A stretch of DNA of 16,744 bases from Magnetococcales bacterium (GCA_015232795.1 JADFYX010000022.1:1-16744), one strand, 5' to 3'. Shown: positions 7,371 through 15,323, counted from the first letter of the stretch. Translations and numbers: made by a program. Notes: generated by a model from the letters alone, not told the origin.

Positions 7371-8297
7371 ATGAACAAAAAAAAATTGTTACTATGGCTA
7401 TTTTCACTGGCTTTTTTTGCTTTTACCCACATAGCTCACAGCCAACAACTACTGCCAAAAGCTCTGCTTACAAAATCTAAACTGGTTTTTTATACTCTGG
7501 GAGATCAAGGTACGGGGGGCAAAAAACAGCAAAAAGTTGCTGCTGCCATGGAGCGTGAGGCTAAAAAAAGTGGCAAACCTGATTTTGTGCTTTTATTGGG
7601 AGATAATTTTTATAATGACGGTGTGGTTTCAATTGACGATCCCCAATGGCAGGAAAAATTTGAGAGAATTTATAAGGGTAATCTGCTAAAAGATATCCCT
7701 TTTTTTGCCGTTTTAGGAAATCACGATTATCGCTTAAATAGCGATGCTCAGGTGCAATACACTTCTCAGGGCAAAGGTAGCAAACGCTGGCAGATGCCAG
7801 ATAAATTTTATAGGGTTGATTTAGGCCAGGTAAAAAACAGGCCATTGCTGCGTTTGGTAGGGTTGGATACTACCAATGTGGATAGCTTTAGCCAACAGGC
7901 TAAATTTATTAAGCAATCGTTTAAATCCGTTAAAAATAGGCCACTTTGGAGAATAGTAGCAGGTCATCACCCCCTCTATTCTGCTAGTCGTCACGGTCCG
8001 ACAAAATCCATGCATCCAGAAATACTCCCGGCTATGCAAGATTCTAAAGTTCATCTCTATCTTGCAGGTCATGATCATAATTTACAGCTTATCAAGTTGA
8101 TGTTTAGTCCCATTCAGGTGGTTTCTGGAGGGGGTGGAAGAGTCCTTTATCCTATAGTTAGCGGTCAAGAAGGGGTGGATTTTGCCAATTCTAAGTTTGG
8201 TTTTGTAAAGGTGGTTTTAAGTGAGATTGAGATGAAAATTATATTTTTTAACCCTAAGGGGCGGGTTTTGTATGAAACTGTTGAAAATTTGTGGTAG
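7371..8297 (+). CDS. Secreted purple-acid-phosphatase-like metallophosphoesterase
   Basis: A 308-aa exported phosphatase resembling tartrate-resistant (purple) acid phosphatases, which hydrolyse phosphomonoesters with a binuclear metal centre. A signal peptide is evident: MNKKK, hydrophobic stretch to residue ~21, then AHSQQ. The metal ligands expected in the family can all be placed: D45 (GDQG, usually GDWG), D78 and Y81 (GDNFY), N117 with H118 (GNHDY), H199 (AGHHPLYSASRHG), and H234/H236 (GHDH). DDPQWQEKFERIY and RWQMPDKFYRV further match this subfamily. The tyrosine of GDNFY separates it from ordinary calcineurin-like phosphatases. GGAAGAG (7360-7366) precedes the ATG by 4 bases. It is divergent from the epimerase. 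A fragment of another metallophosphoesterase lies 180 bases downstream on the other strand. Its true substrate is unknown. Confidence 0.85.
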   Translation: MNKKKLLLWLFSLAFFAFTHIAHSQQLLPKALLTKSKLVFYTLGDQGTGGKKQQKVAAAMEREAKKSGKPDFVLLLGDNFYNDGVVSIDDPQWQEKFERIYKGNLLKDIPFFAVLGNHDYRLNSDAQVQYTSQGKGSKRWQMPDKFYRVDLGQVKNRPLLRLVGLDTTNVDSFSQQAKFIKQSFKSVKNRPLWRIVAGHHPLYSASRHGPTKSMHPEILPAMQDSKVHLYLAGHDHNLQLIKLMFSPIQVVSGGGGRVLYPIVSGQEGVDFANSKFGFVKVVLSEIEMKIIFFNPKGRVLYETVENLW

Positions 8298-8477
8298 GGA
8301 GGGATACGTTCGGAAGATAGGTGGTTTTTTGGCTTTGTAGAGTTGTATTTTTCAGCCTTTTAATCCCCTCGTCAATATACCACTCTAAAATACTTACAAT
8401 ACGGTAAAATACCCACCTTACCTTCTGATAAACTACCAAATTGTTTATAGTTTTTTTACTGTTTCGCCAAAATTTCT

Positions 8478-8876
8478 TTATAAAATACCTGAAGTTGAGC
8501 CAAAATGTGTGGCAAATTTTGGTGGGTGCGTACCATCATGATTGCCAAGAGCGTTATAAAATGGAATAGGAATAGTTGAAACAACTTTGCTGAGATTATT
8601 TAATATCTCATAAGAAGGATATTTAATTATATCTCCTAAAGAGACAAAAAACCGTTCATTACCTGAAGTTAATAGATGCACATTATCAGATAGATATACC
8701 GATGGAGATATTTTACGACTTCCGTATAAATGACCACCAAGCCAAAAAGAGTATTCTCTGTTATTGTTATCTGGCAACTCAAGAGTTAATCCATTTAAGG
8801 AGTTAGGTTTGGGTGCAGAAGGGTAGGAACTGGCGTGGATAATATTATGAGGTACTAAAAATATCGTACAAACCAT
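8478..8876 (-). pseudogene. Truncated metallophosphoesterase (N-terminal half only)
   Basis: A 132-codon minus-strand ORF carries FWLGGHLYGS, FVSLGDIIKYP and PFYNALGNHDGTHPP, matching the first metal-binding motifs (xxH, GD, GNHD) of calcineurin-like phosphoesterases. The C-terminal half with the GHxxxxH/GHxH motifs is absent; the frame stops at 8480-8478 soon after the GNHD block. At the other end the reading frame continues upstream of the ATG through hydrophobic codons (FQFTIVCCLITFMVCTIFLV) to a TAA at 8921-8919 without an ATG/GTG/TTG. This looks like a signal anchor whose start codon has been lost. The gene thus appears damaged at both ends. A short expressed protein from ATG 8876 cannot be excluded. 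It is not closely similar to the intact phosphatase at 7371. Confidence 0.7.
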
Positions 8877-9193
8877 AAAAGTAATTAAGCAACATACAAT
8901 AGTAAACTGGAAATTATTTTAAGTTCTTGGTGCTTTGCCAATAGCCACCCATTAAAATTTTTTAAAAGTTGAATAATTTACTATAATGGGTCTGGGAACA
9001 AACAACTCACTTCCTAATGGGTTTGGGGCAAAGCTCAAATATAATGAACCTCCCCAAGAATAGCCACGGGGTATTAAACAACCTAAGGCTAGAGTAGACT
9101 TAATTAACAATGCATGGCAGAATAAGAGCTTGATGATGGACCGTTTTCTACTATTATTTATCAGATTCCTTAACCTGGATAATTTTTAAAAAA
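8877..9193. other. Intergenic region upstream of the DUF4956 gene
   Basis: There is no convincing gene here. The first ~45 bases are the open hydrophobic extension of the truncated phosphoesterase. A TATAAT occurs at 8982-8987 without a good -35 partner. Two similar G-rich stretches follow, TAATGGGTCTGGG (8984-8996) and TAATGGGTTTGGG (9015-9027). TTGGGG (9023-9028) can pair with CCCCAA (9052-9057) over a 23-nt loop. A short frame 9133-9189 (18 codons, MMDRFLLLFIRFLN...) ends 4 bases before the next gene's ATG; leader-peptide status is unsupported. No Shine-Dalgarno precedes 9194. Confidence 0.5.
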
Positions 9194-9880
9194 ATGAATA
9201 AAATTGATACTTTCAACAATATTCTTTCAAATCAATCAATAGATATCTCAATTGAGGGGTACATAATAAACTTCTTTCTGATAATAGTATTATCCGGCAT
9301 ACTTGGTTGGCTCCATTCTAACTATAGCCTTTCCGTATCAAACCGCCAAAGTATTGCAGCAAACCTGATTTTAATCTCTTGCACAACCATGTTTATCATC
9401 GCTGTTGTCAAATCATCCCTTGCTCTCTCTCTAGGTTTAGTGGGTGCGTTATCTATTGTCCGTTTTCGAACTCCAATAAAAGAACCAGAAGAGTTGGCCT
9501 TTCTTTTTATCGCTATTTCCATAGGTCTTGGTTTTGGGGCCGATCAAAGGACTATAACCCTGCTCTCCTTTGTTGGTCTAAGTGGGGTGATTATCGCTCG
9601 GCACCATCTACTTAGTAAAAAAACCAACTTGGCCAACCTTTTTATGAGCTTTACCTGGAGCCCAGACGCTAAACATGAATTTGAAAAGGTTGTCGAAATT
9701 ATGAAAGATAACTGCCTTGCCGTTAAACTTCTGCGTCTAGACGAAACAAGCGAACTAACCGAGGCATCTTTTAATGTTATTTTTAAGGATGTCGCACAAC
9801 TTAATAAAAACCGTGAAGCAATTAAAAATCTATTGCCGGGAGTTCGGATTAAGTTAATTGAAGATGTGGATATCCATTAA
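9194..9880 (+). CDS. DUF4956 family membrane protein
   Basis: A 228-aa protein with an N-terminal membrane portion of about four hydrophobic segments (roughly residues 22-40, 53-72, 75-88 and 102-138 as one or two helices) and a soluble C-terminal ~85 residues. The family signature is clear: LGLVGALSIVRFRTPIKEPE at about 80-99, then LAFLFIAISIGLGFGA. Its function is not established. DUF4956 genes commonly sit with VTC-domain and CotH-type genes, as here, so it probably supplies the membrane part of that system. The conserved charged RFRTPIKEPEE loop between helices is a candidate functional site. The ATG at 9194 is chosen because the signal-like first helix follows directly; no ribosome site is evident, and the 9133-9189 mini-frame could allow coupling. 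Confidence 0.88.
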   Translation: MNKIDTFNNILSNQSIDISIEGYIINFFLIIVLSGILGWLHSNYSLSVSNRQSIAANLILISCTTMFIIAVVKSSLALSLGLVGALSIVRFRTPIKEPEELAFLFIAISIGLGFGADQRTITLLSFVGLSGVIIARHHLLSKKTNLANLFMSFTWSPDAKHEFEKVVEIMKDNCLAVKLLRLDETSELTEASFNVIFKDVAQLNKNREAIKNLLPGVRIKLIEDVDIH

Positions 9881-9995
9881 AATCTCTTGAGGATTTTGCT
9901 CCCAAATTTTTTTACATTAATTGGTATGGTTCTAGGAAGGAGTTAGTACCAACTTTTTAGCTATAATATTAAAAAGATATTTTATTGTTTTTACC

Positions 9996-10008
9996 GGAGT
10001 AAAGCTTG
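9996..10008 (+). promoter_or_regulatory. Ribosome binding site fixing a TTG start
   Basis: GGAGT at 9996-10000 lies 5 bases before TTG 10006-10008. No ATG in this frame occurs until far into the kinase-like domain, so the TTG start of the CotH gene is well supported. A TATAAT at 9962-9967 is a possible -10 box, but without a recognisable -35. Confidence 0.7.
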
Positions 10009-12600
10009 GACATTAAGAGTTCAGAAAAGCCCCAAATATGGCAAAAATTAGCAACTCTTCTGCCATCACAGTTATCTGGATGGAGAGTAAAAAGCTATAT
10101 TTTTATAGGGTTGCTTTGTCTTTTGCTAACCTGGATTTCTGGAATATATCAGGGTGTTGATTTACGCAGTAGAGGGCAACATTATAGTTTTATTGCATCT
10201 GTAAACAGTTATATTCAAGATATAAAAGATTTGCAGATCCGCCCCATAAAAAACTGGCTTAAAGGTCAGTTATTAGCTAAACCCGAAGAGATTTCACTTA
10301 ATATTCCCTTTAAAAATTACCAAAAACTTAGCCAAAAAAGAGACGATTTACTTCAGCAACGTGTTGTAAATAACACAGCAATTGATGCCGTTAAAGATAG
10401 CGACTGGACCAAAGCCAAGATAATTTATAAAGGTGAGCAATATAAGGTCGATATCAGGCTTAAAGGTACTGCTGCTGATCATTGGGGCGACGAAAAAAAC
10501 TGGTCGTTTAAAATAAAAATAAAGGGTAATAAAACTCTTTTTGGTATGCGAAGATTTGCATTACAGCCCCCTGCCACCCGGGAGTTTGTCAATGAATGGG
10601 TATTTCACCAACTGCTTAAACACCTGAATCTTATCCATCTGCGATATAAATTTGTAAGGTTAACACTAAATGGTACTACCCTACCAATCTACGCCATTGA
10701 GGAAAATTTCAATAAACTGTTGATAGAAAACAATCAACTTCGCGAAGGTTTGCTGTTTAAAATGCAAAGGAGTAGCTCTGGTGGTTATCAAGTTGATTTT
10801 TATCAAGCAAGCCGTTTTATAAAAAAACCCCTTTTGCAAAAACAATCTCAGCTAGTAAATAAGTTAATGAAACAGTTTGGTGAGGGATATTTACTGGCTT
10901 CTCAGGTATTTGACAGTCAAAAAATGGCAGACCTTTTGGCAACCATGGATTTAGCATCAAACCATCATGTTGCCGAAATCAAAAACCTGCGTTGGTATTA
11001 TAACCCTGTAACATCACTAATAGAGCCAGTTGGTTATGACAATGAAAGTTTTCTCTATTTAAATCCCCACAACCCCCTTATTTTTGCCATGAGCCACAAC
11101 GTAGACCCAAAGCACCCCTACCCTATGCCTGGTGATACATTGGTTGGGGCCATACTTCGCGACCCTATTGTTTATAGAGACTATATTAAATCTCTTGATA
11201 AGCTCTCTTCCAATAACTTTGTCTCTGATTTTTTTAGAAAAATAGATCATCAATGGCAAGTAAGAATGGAAATTCTCTGGTCGAGTTATCCCTGGTATAA
11301 GTTTGAAGGCCATAGAATTTTTAATAACAACCGAATAGTTATACAACAACTGCTCCATCCTACTGGTGATGGACTGTTTCAATCATATAGCAACACCAAG
11401 GCTAAAAAGGTATATATAAGCAGCTTTAATCCTTTTCCCATAAGTGTATATGGATTTACAGGAGAGTTTTCTGGTGAAGTTAATTTTCCAAGATCTATCA
11501 CTATACCGGGTCATTCTAAAACCTCATCTTATTCTCTTCATGCCTTACCAGATGCGGTATTCAACGCCCTTAGTGTGAATAAAAAACTGCTTTTACGCTA
11601 TTCTGTTTTCGGCTCTGATAAAATATCGACAAAAAAAATATCTCTGCCGGATTATAGAGACTCTCTTATTTTGCCAACTGATCTTTCTACGATTCCCTTT
11701 TTACACCATGATACAAAAACTAATTTAGTAACAATAAAGCCCGGCAAATGGATTTTAGAGCAGCCCTTGATTTTAGCTCATGGAATAAAACTCAAGATGG
11801 GAGCAGGAACCCAAATCACATTAAAAAACAGAGCTTTTATATTGGCAAGAGAGGCTATTGATCTCCAAGGAACAGCCCAAAATCCTGTTATAATAGACTC
11901 CACTGATAACACAGGTCAGGGAGTTGTCGTTTTAGGATCAAAAGCAGAATCAAAACTTAACCATGTGAATTTTATAGGGTTGAAAAATCCCAATCTAGGG
12001 GGCTGGTCTGTAACAGGCGGCGTAACTTTTTATGGTTCACCTGTTGCAATTACCAACACCCTTTTTAAAAATATTGCTGCCGAAGATTCCCTCAACATAA
12101 TCCGCACCTCATTTACTATTGATAATTCACAATTTATCAATGCTGGCAGTGATGCTCTGGATTTAGATTTTGCCAATGGATCTATAAACAACTCCAGCTT
12201 TATTAAATCTGGTAACGATGCCGTGGATCTATCTGGCTCTCACGTTGAAGCGCAAAATATTAAAATGAAAAATGTGGGCGATAAAGCACTTAGTGCTGGA
12301 GAAAAAAGCCTCTTTAACGGTGACAACATAATAATTGAAAATGCTCAAATTGCTATCGCCAGCAAAGATCTATCTAAAGTGCACCTCAACCATATTGCTA
12401 TAAATAACAGCCGTATAGGGTTTGCTGTTTTTCAAAAAAAAGCTGAATTTGGTCCCGGCTATGTTGTTGCCTCAGACGTAAAAAATAGTAACATAGATAA
12501 TCTTCACTATTTAGAGGTTGGTTCATCCCTTATTATCAATACTCAAAATATTACCCCTACCCAAAGAAAGGTCTATAACAAATTATATGGAAAAAAATAA
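10006..12600 (+). CDS. Membrane-anchored CotH-type kinase-like protein with C-terminal beta-helix
   Basis: The 864-aa protein has a single N-terminal membrane anchor (SYIFIGLLCLLLTWISGIY, 30-48), so the rest is probably periplasmic or surface-exposed. Residues ~130-450 match the CotH family, atypical protein kinases first known from Bacillus spore coat protein CotH. Landmarks are VDIRLKGTAADHW (148-160), MRRFALQPPATREFVNEW (181-198), PIYAIEENFNK (227-237), and the block from MDLASNHHVAEIKN (314-327) through RWYYNP to GYDNE (343-347), where D345 is a candidate metal ligand. A linker of ~100 residues follows. Residues ~575-850 are Asn-rich short repeats typical of a right-handed parallel beta-helix (TITLKN-like strands; NSQFINAGSDALDLDF, NSSFIKSGNDAVDLSG). 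It starts at TTG with a good ribosome site and overlaps the VTC gene by one base. The kinase substrate is unknown. Confidence 0.82.
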   Translation: MDIKSSEKPQIWQKLATLLPSQLSGWRVKSYIFIGLLCLLLTWISGIYQGVDLRSRGQHYSFIASVNSYIQDIKDLQIRPIKNWLKGQLLAKPEEISLNIPFKNYQKLSQKRDDLLQQRVVNNTAIDAVKDSDWTKAKIIYKGEQYKVDIRLKGTAADHWGDEKNWSFKIKIKGNKTLFGMRRFALQPPATREFVNEWVFHQLLKHLNLIHLRYKFVRLTLNGTTLPIYAIEENFNKLLIENNQLREGLLFKMQRSSSGGYQVDFYQASRFIKKPLLQKQSQLVNKLMKQFGEGYLLASQVFDSQKMADLLATMDLASNHHVAEIKNLRWYYNPVTSLIEPVGYDNESFLYLNPHNPLIFAMSHNVDPKHPYPMPGDTLVGAILRDPIVYRDYIKSLDKLSSNNFVSDFFRKIDHQWQVRMEILWSSYPWYKFEGHRIFNNNRIVIQQLLHPTGDGLFQSYSNTKAKKVYISSFNPFPISVYGFTGEFSGEVNFPRSITIPGHSKTSSYSLHALPDAVFNALSVNKKLLLRYSVFGSDKISTKKISLPDYRDSLILPTDLSTIPFLHHDTKTNLVTIKPGKWILEQPLILAHGIKLKMGAGTQITLKNRAFILAREAIDLQGTAQNPVIIDSTDNTGQGVVVLGSKAESKLNHVNFIGLKNPNLGGWSVTGGVTFYGSPVAITNTLFKNIAAEDSLNIIRTSFTIDNSQFINAGSDALDLDFANGSINNSSFIKSGNDAVDLSGSHVEAQNIKMKNVGDKALSAGEKSLFNGDNIIIENAQIAIASKDLSKVHLNHIAINNSRIGFAVFQKKAEFGPGYVVASDVKNSNIDNLHYLEVGSSLIINTQNITPTQRKVYNKLYGKK

Positions 12601-13286
12601 TGGAAAAAACTGCACCAAATAGAAGATTTGAGCGCAAAATATCTATCCATCGCGATAGGCAGTTTCGTCTTGAGGAGATGATTAAATTAATACCGGGTGG
12701 ATTTAGCGTTAAATATGAACCTCGCAGGGTTAACAGTATCTACTTTGATACCCTGGGCTGGCATATGTTAAAAGCCAATATTGATGGTATAAGTAAAAGA
12801 AAAAAGGTTAGAATTCGCTGGTATGGTATAGAGAGTTGCCAAAATATAGATGCCAAGCTGGAGTTAAAACATAAAACAGACCTACTTGGTCACAAAGACC
12901 GCTTTAACATGCTTGTTACAGAGCTAAAAACCACACAGAGAGTAAATGGCATCAACCGCTGGATCAAAGATAGTCAACTACCTGAAAATATTGAACTTTC
13001 CCTCTCCACACTACAACCAGTATTACTTGTCCAATACACTCGCCAATATTTCTCTTCGGCAGATGGCGTATCTATAATCACCCTGGATAGGGATCTGTGC
13101 TATACACCCTATGATTTACGAGGTATTTGCCACATTCGAAGCTATAAGTCAGACTCTTTGGTGGTGGAGATTAAGTCCGATGAGGCAAAAGAGGATATCG
13201 CTGGAGTGCTATGTAAATATTTACCTTTTCGTCTCACCAAAAATTCAAAATATGTAAATGGTATAGAACACTGTTTTGCACTTTAA
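12600..13286 (+). CDS. VTC-domain polyphosphate polymerase-like protein
   Basis: A 228-aa soluble protein consisting of a VTC domain, the catalytic tunnel fold of the yeast vacuolar transporter chaperone, which makes polyphosphate from ATP. Basic and acidic residues lining the tunnel are recognisable: RRFERKI (8-14), RRVNSIYFDT (42-51), KKVRIRWYG (68-76), KLELKHK (86-92), QYTRQYF (145-151), TLDRDL (161-166), VVEIKS (188-193) and RLTKNSKYVNGI (211-222). No membrane segment is present, unlike yeast VTC3/VTC4, so a partner such as the DUF4956 protein would be needed for export. The ATG overlaps the CotH stop (TAATG), indicating translational coupling and joint function. Whether it makes polyphosphate or modifies another substrate is not known for this gene. 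Confidence 0.87.
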   Translation: MEKTAPNRRFERKISIHRDRQFRLEEMIKLIPGGFSVKYEPRRVNSIYFDTLGWHMLKANIDGISKRKKVRIRWYGIESCQNIDAKLELKHKTDLLGHKDRFNMLVTELKTTQRVNGINRWIKDSQLPENIELSLSTLQPVLLVQYTRQYFSSADGVSIITLDRDLCYTPYDLRGICHIRSYKSDSLVVEIKSDEAKEDIAGVLCKYLPFRLTKNSKYVNGIEHCFAL

Positions 13287-13353
13287 TCTGAATCACTGGC
13301 TTTAGCGAGAAATTAATATACACCACCATTTGGAATAATGGATAAATATAATT

Positions 13354-15015
13354 TTATTTTTCTTTTTTTCTCCAACCCGCAATTACATCCTTCAACCTAT
13401 GCTCCAACACCGTCGCAGCATGATGATCCGAAAAAATATTGCGCAACGTCCTAAATATACGCTTAGGATAAAACAGATAACCCAAAATATAGTTAATCAT
13501 CATAAATCCCAAACGATAACAAGCCATCTCAAATGCCGACATGTTCTTGTTACACGTAATAGGATTAAATGCCGTATAATCACTATTCAACGATGTCAAT
13601 CCCAACAAATAATCGTCACTAACAACCAACTCTCCACTCGCAATCAAATCAGCAAAAATCTCAGTACCAGGATAAGGGGAAAAAATATTAATACTAACCT
13701 CGTCCGCTCCCCAAAATGCTAACTTCAACCCATAAACAACCGTATGAAAAACATCAACCCTCGTCTCGCCAGGAAAACCAATAATCAGGTTTGTGCGAAT
13801 TACCAGTCCAGCCCTCTTAGCTGCCCTGATAGAATCATCCATATTCTTAAGATCAACCCGTTTCTTAATCGCCTTCAAGGTTCTCGCAGAGCCAGTCTCC
13901 GGGGCATAAACTAAATAGTTGCAACCCGTGTCTTTAAAGTTAGATAATGTCTCAAAATCTAAAATCTCACTCCTAGTACCCGAAGGTAAAGACCAGTTGA
14001 TATTCAGGTTTTCCTCTTTCAAACGCCGACAAAACTCCATCGCCCAACTCTTCTTCGTAATCGCCGTCAAATCATAAAACTGAATCGCCGTAATCTGATA
14101 CTTTGCCAACCAATGCTTAATCTCCCATATAACATCCTCTACATCCCGCAATATATAACGAGTAGTCCACATCTGGCTGTTAGAACAAAATGTACAACGA
14201 AACGGACAACCCCGGGAAGCCATCATGGGCATGTCCCTAAAACTTTGTATGCCATAAGACTTGCCAGCATCCCAAAAATTCTCAAGATAGCCGTCCGGCC
14301 AATGGGGCCAGGGCAAATTGTCTATATCTCGTATTCTCGGCAAACCTCCCCCTGTGCAATAACTGCCATCTTTATCTAAATAGGCAACCCCTTCCAACTC
14401 CCTTAAATCCTTGCCCAGACGCAAACCATCCAATATATCAACAAAGGTCATCTCCCCCTCGCCATGAACACAAAAATCAAGTTCAGGGCAATCCCTCAAA
14501 GAAAATTCACTCAACGCCGTAATATGCTCTCCACCTGCCAACAACAAAGCCTGGGGAAATTTCTCACCAACCATTTTTATCAATCTTCGATGGGCAGGCC
14601 ACTCTCCTGAAAACATGATGGAAAAACCAATAACCTCCGTATCAGGATCAATATCTGCAATAATCTCGTCAAAAGTCAAACCCTTACAGATATAACCCGG
14701 AACATCGTCCAAAGGCCAAATGCGGTTTAAACGGCTCGCAATTGCATCAATTAATTTAACCTCATAACCCCGGCTTTTCGCAAAAGCTAAAATATAAGCC
14801 AAACCAACCGCCGGAACAGCCTCATTGTTAATCGCACGCTGAACCGCAACAATAGGTGGACGAACCAATACAGCCTTGGGTTGGCTATGGCTCTCCGCTT
14901 GGACGTTAGCAACCACTCCAACCAAATGTTTGACTTTTCGCCGCGCCCGCTCTGCTTGCAGTTTTTCTGCAGTCAAACGTTCATCAGCGAAAATTTTCTT
15001 TTTGGAAACTGTCAT
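13354..15015 (-). CDS. Cobalamin-binding-domain radical SAM protein
   Basis: The ~553-aa cytosolic iron-sulfur enzyme has an N-terminal B12-binding-like Rossmann domain (about residues 48-205: VLVRPPIVAVQRAINN, VGLAYILAFAKSRGYEVKLI, GFSIMFSGEW, AGGEHITALSEFSLRDCPEL). A radical SAM core follows, with MASRGCPFRCTFCSN carrying the CxxxCxxC cluster motif (C270, C274, C277 from the ATG). Further core blocks are NYLVYAPETGSARTLKAIKKR and IRTNLIIGFPGETR. Such proteins are often methyltransferases or other C-C/C-P chemistry enzymes. In glycan and lipid loci the substrate is usually unknown, as here. A charged N-terminal extension of ~45 residues (Arg/Lys-rich) precedes the B12 domain. I use ATG 15015-15013; a TTG one codon earlier is possible. 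It is convergent with the VTC gene and divergent from the glycosyltransferase. Confidence 0.85.
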   Translation of the reverse strand: MTVSKKKIFADERLTAEKLQAERARRKVKHLVGVVANVQAESHSQPKAVLVRPPIVAVQRAINNEAVPAVGLAYILAFAKSRGYEVKLIDAIASRLNRIWPLDDVPGYICKGLTFDEIIADIDPDTEVIGFSIMFSGEWPAHRRLIKMVGEKFPQALLLAGGEHITALSEFSLRDCPELDFCVHGEGEMTFVDILDGLRLGKDLRELEGVAYLDKDGSYCTGGGLPRIRDIDNLPWPHWPDGYLENFWDAGKSYGIQSFRDMPMMASRGCPFRCTFCSNSQMWTTRYILRDVEDVIWEIKHWLAKYQITAIQFYDLTAITKKSWAMEFCRRLKEENLNINWSLPSGTRSEILDFETLSNFKDTGCNYLVYAPETGSARTLKAIKKRVDLKNMDDSIRAAKRAGLVIRTNLIIGFPGETRVDVFHTVVYGLKLAFWGADEVSINIFSPYPGTEIFADLIASGELVVSDDYLLGLTSLNSDYTAFNPITCNKNMSAFEMACYRLGFMMINYILGYLFYPKRIFRTLRNIFSDHHAATVLEHRLKDVIAGWRKKEK

Positions 15016-15323
15016 CAACTGTTCGCAAAAAAAGACAAAATTAATAGGAGCAAAATATATTTTGCTTCATCAAGGTTAACTATAACCCGAACATTAATAA
15101 CATTATATGCAGGGATTTTCTAATATCTGGCAATAAATATACCAGAATGTTAACATTTTGCCCTAATTAAACCAACCACTAAACACCAAGGGCTGTTTGA
15201 AATAATAAGATAGTTGTGATACTGTTTAAGGGTTGAATTTTTTATAAAAATTCTAACAAAATCGCTAAAAAAACATACTATTTCAGTGGTCAGCCTGTTG
15301 CAGAACACTGCGGAGAGCAAAAA
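15016..15323. other. Divergent control region between the radical SAM and glycosyltransferase genes
   Basis: 308 bases, AT-rich, with no gene seen. Besides the 18-bp palindrome listed separately, it holds AATGTTAACATT (15146-15157, perfect 12-bp palindrome) and GAATTTTT/AAAAATTC (15235-15242 and 15246-15253). On the minus strand TATAAT (15107-15102) is a possible -10 for the radical SAM gene. On the plus strand TTGAAA (15197-15202) with TGTGATACT (15215-15223, extended -10-like, 15-bp spacing) could drive the glycosyltransferase. Promoter calls are weak. Confidence 0.4.
15049..15066. promoter_or_regulatory. 18-bp perfect palindrome upstream of radical SAM gene (possible operator)
   Basis: AGCAAAATATATTTTGCT is exactly self-complementary and lies 34 bases before the radical SAM start codon, in its likely 5' leader. 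Its size and full symmetry fit a dimeric repressor site. No regulator gene is nearby to pair with it. Confidence 0.4.

Noticed and set aside
8254..8439. Minus-strand 61-codon ORF between the phosphatase and the phosphoesterase fragment (VRWVFYRIVSILEWYI...)
   Set aside because: No family recognised. It overlaps the 3' end of the intact phosphatase gene on the other strand and does not read as the missing C-terminal half of the phosphoesterase.
9133..9189. 18-codon frame just before the DUF4956 gene, considered as a leader peptide
   Set aside because: No clear ribosome site, no attenuator-like stem or codon run, and its length is expected by chance.
9879..9913. Hairpin AAAATC/GATTTT after DUF4956 with a later T7 run, considered as a terminator
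   Set aside because: The stem is six A/T-rich pairs and the T-run lies about ten bases past the stem, so it would be a poor terminator.
13322..13353. CCATT/AATGG hairpin between the convergent VTC and radical SAM genes
   Set aside because: Only a 5-bp stem without a well-placed T-run directly after it; too weak to call a terminator.
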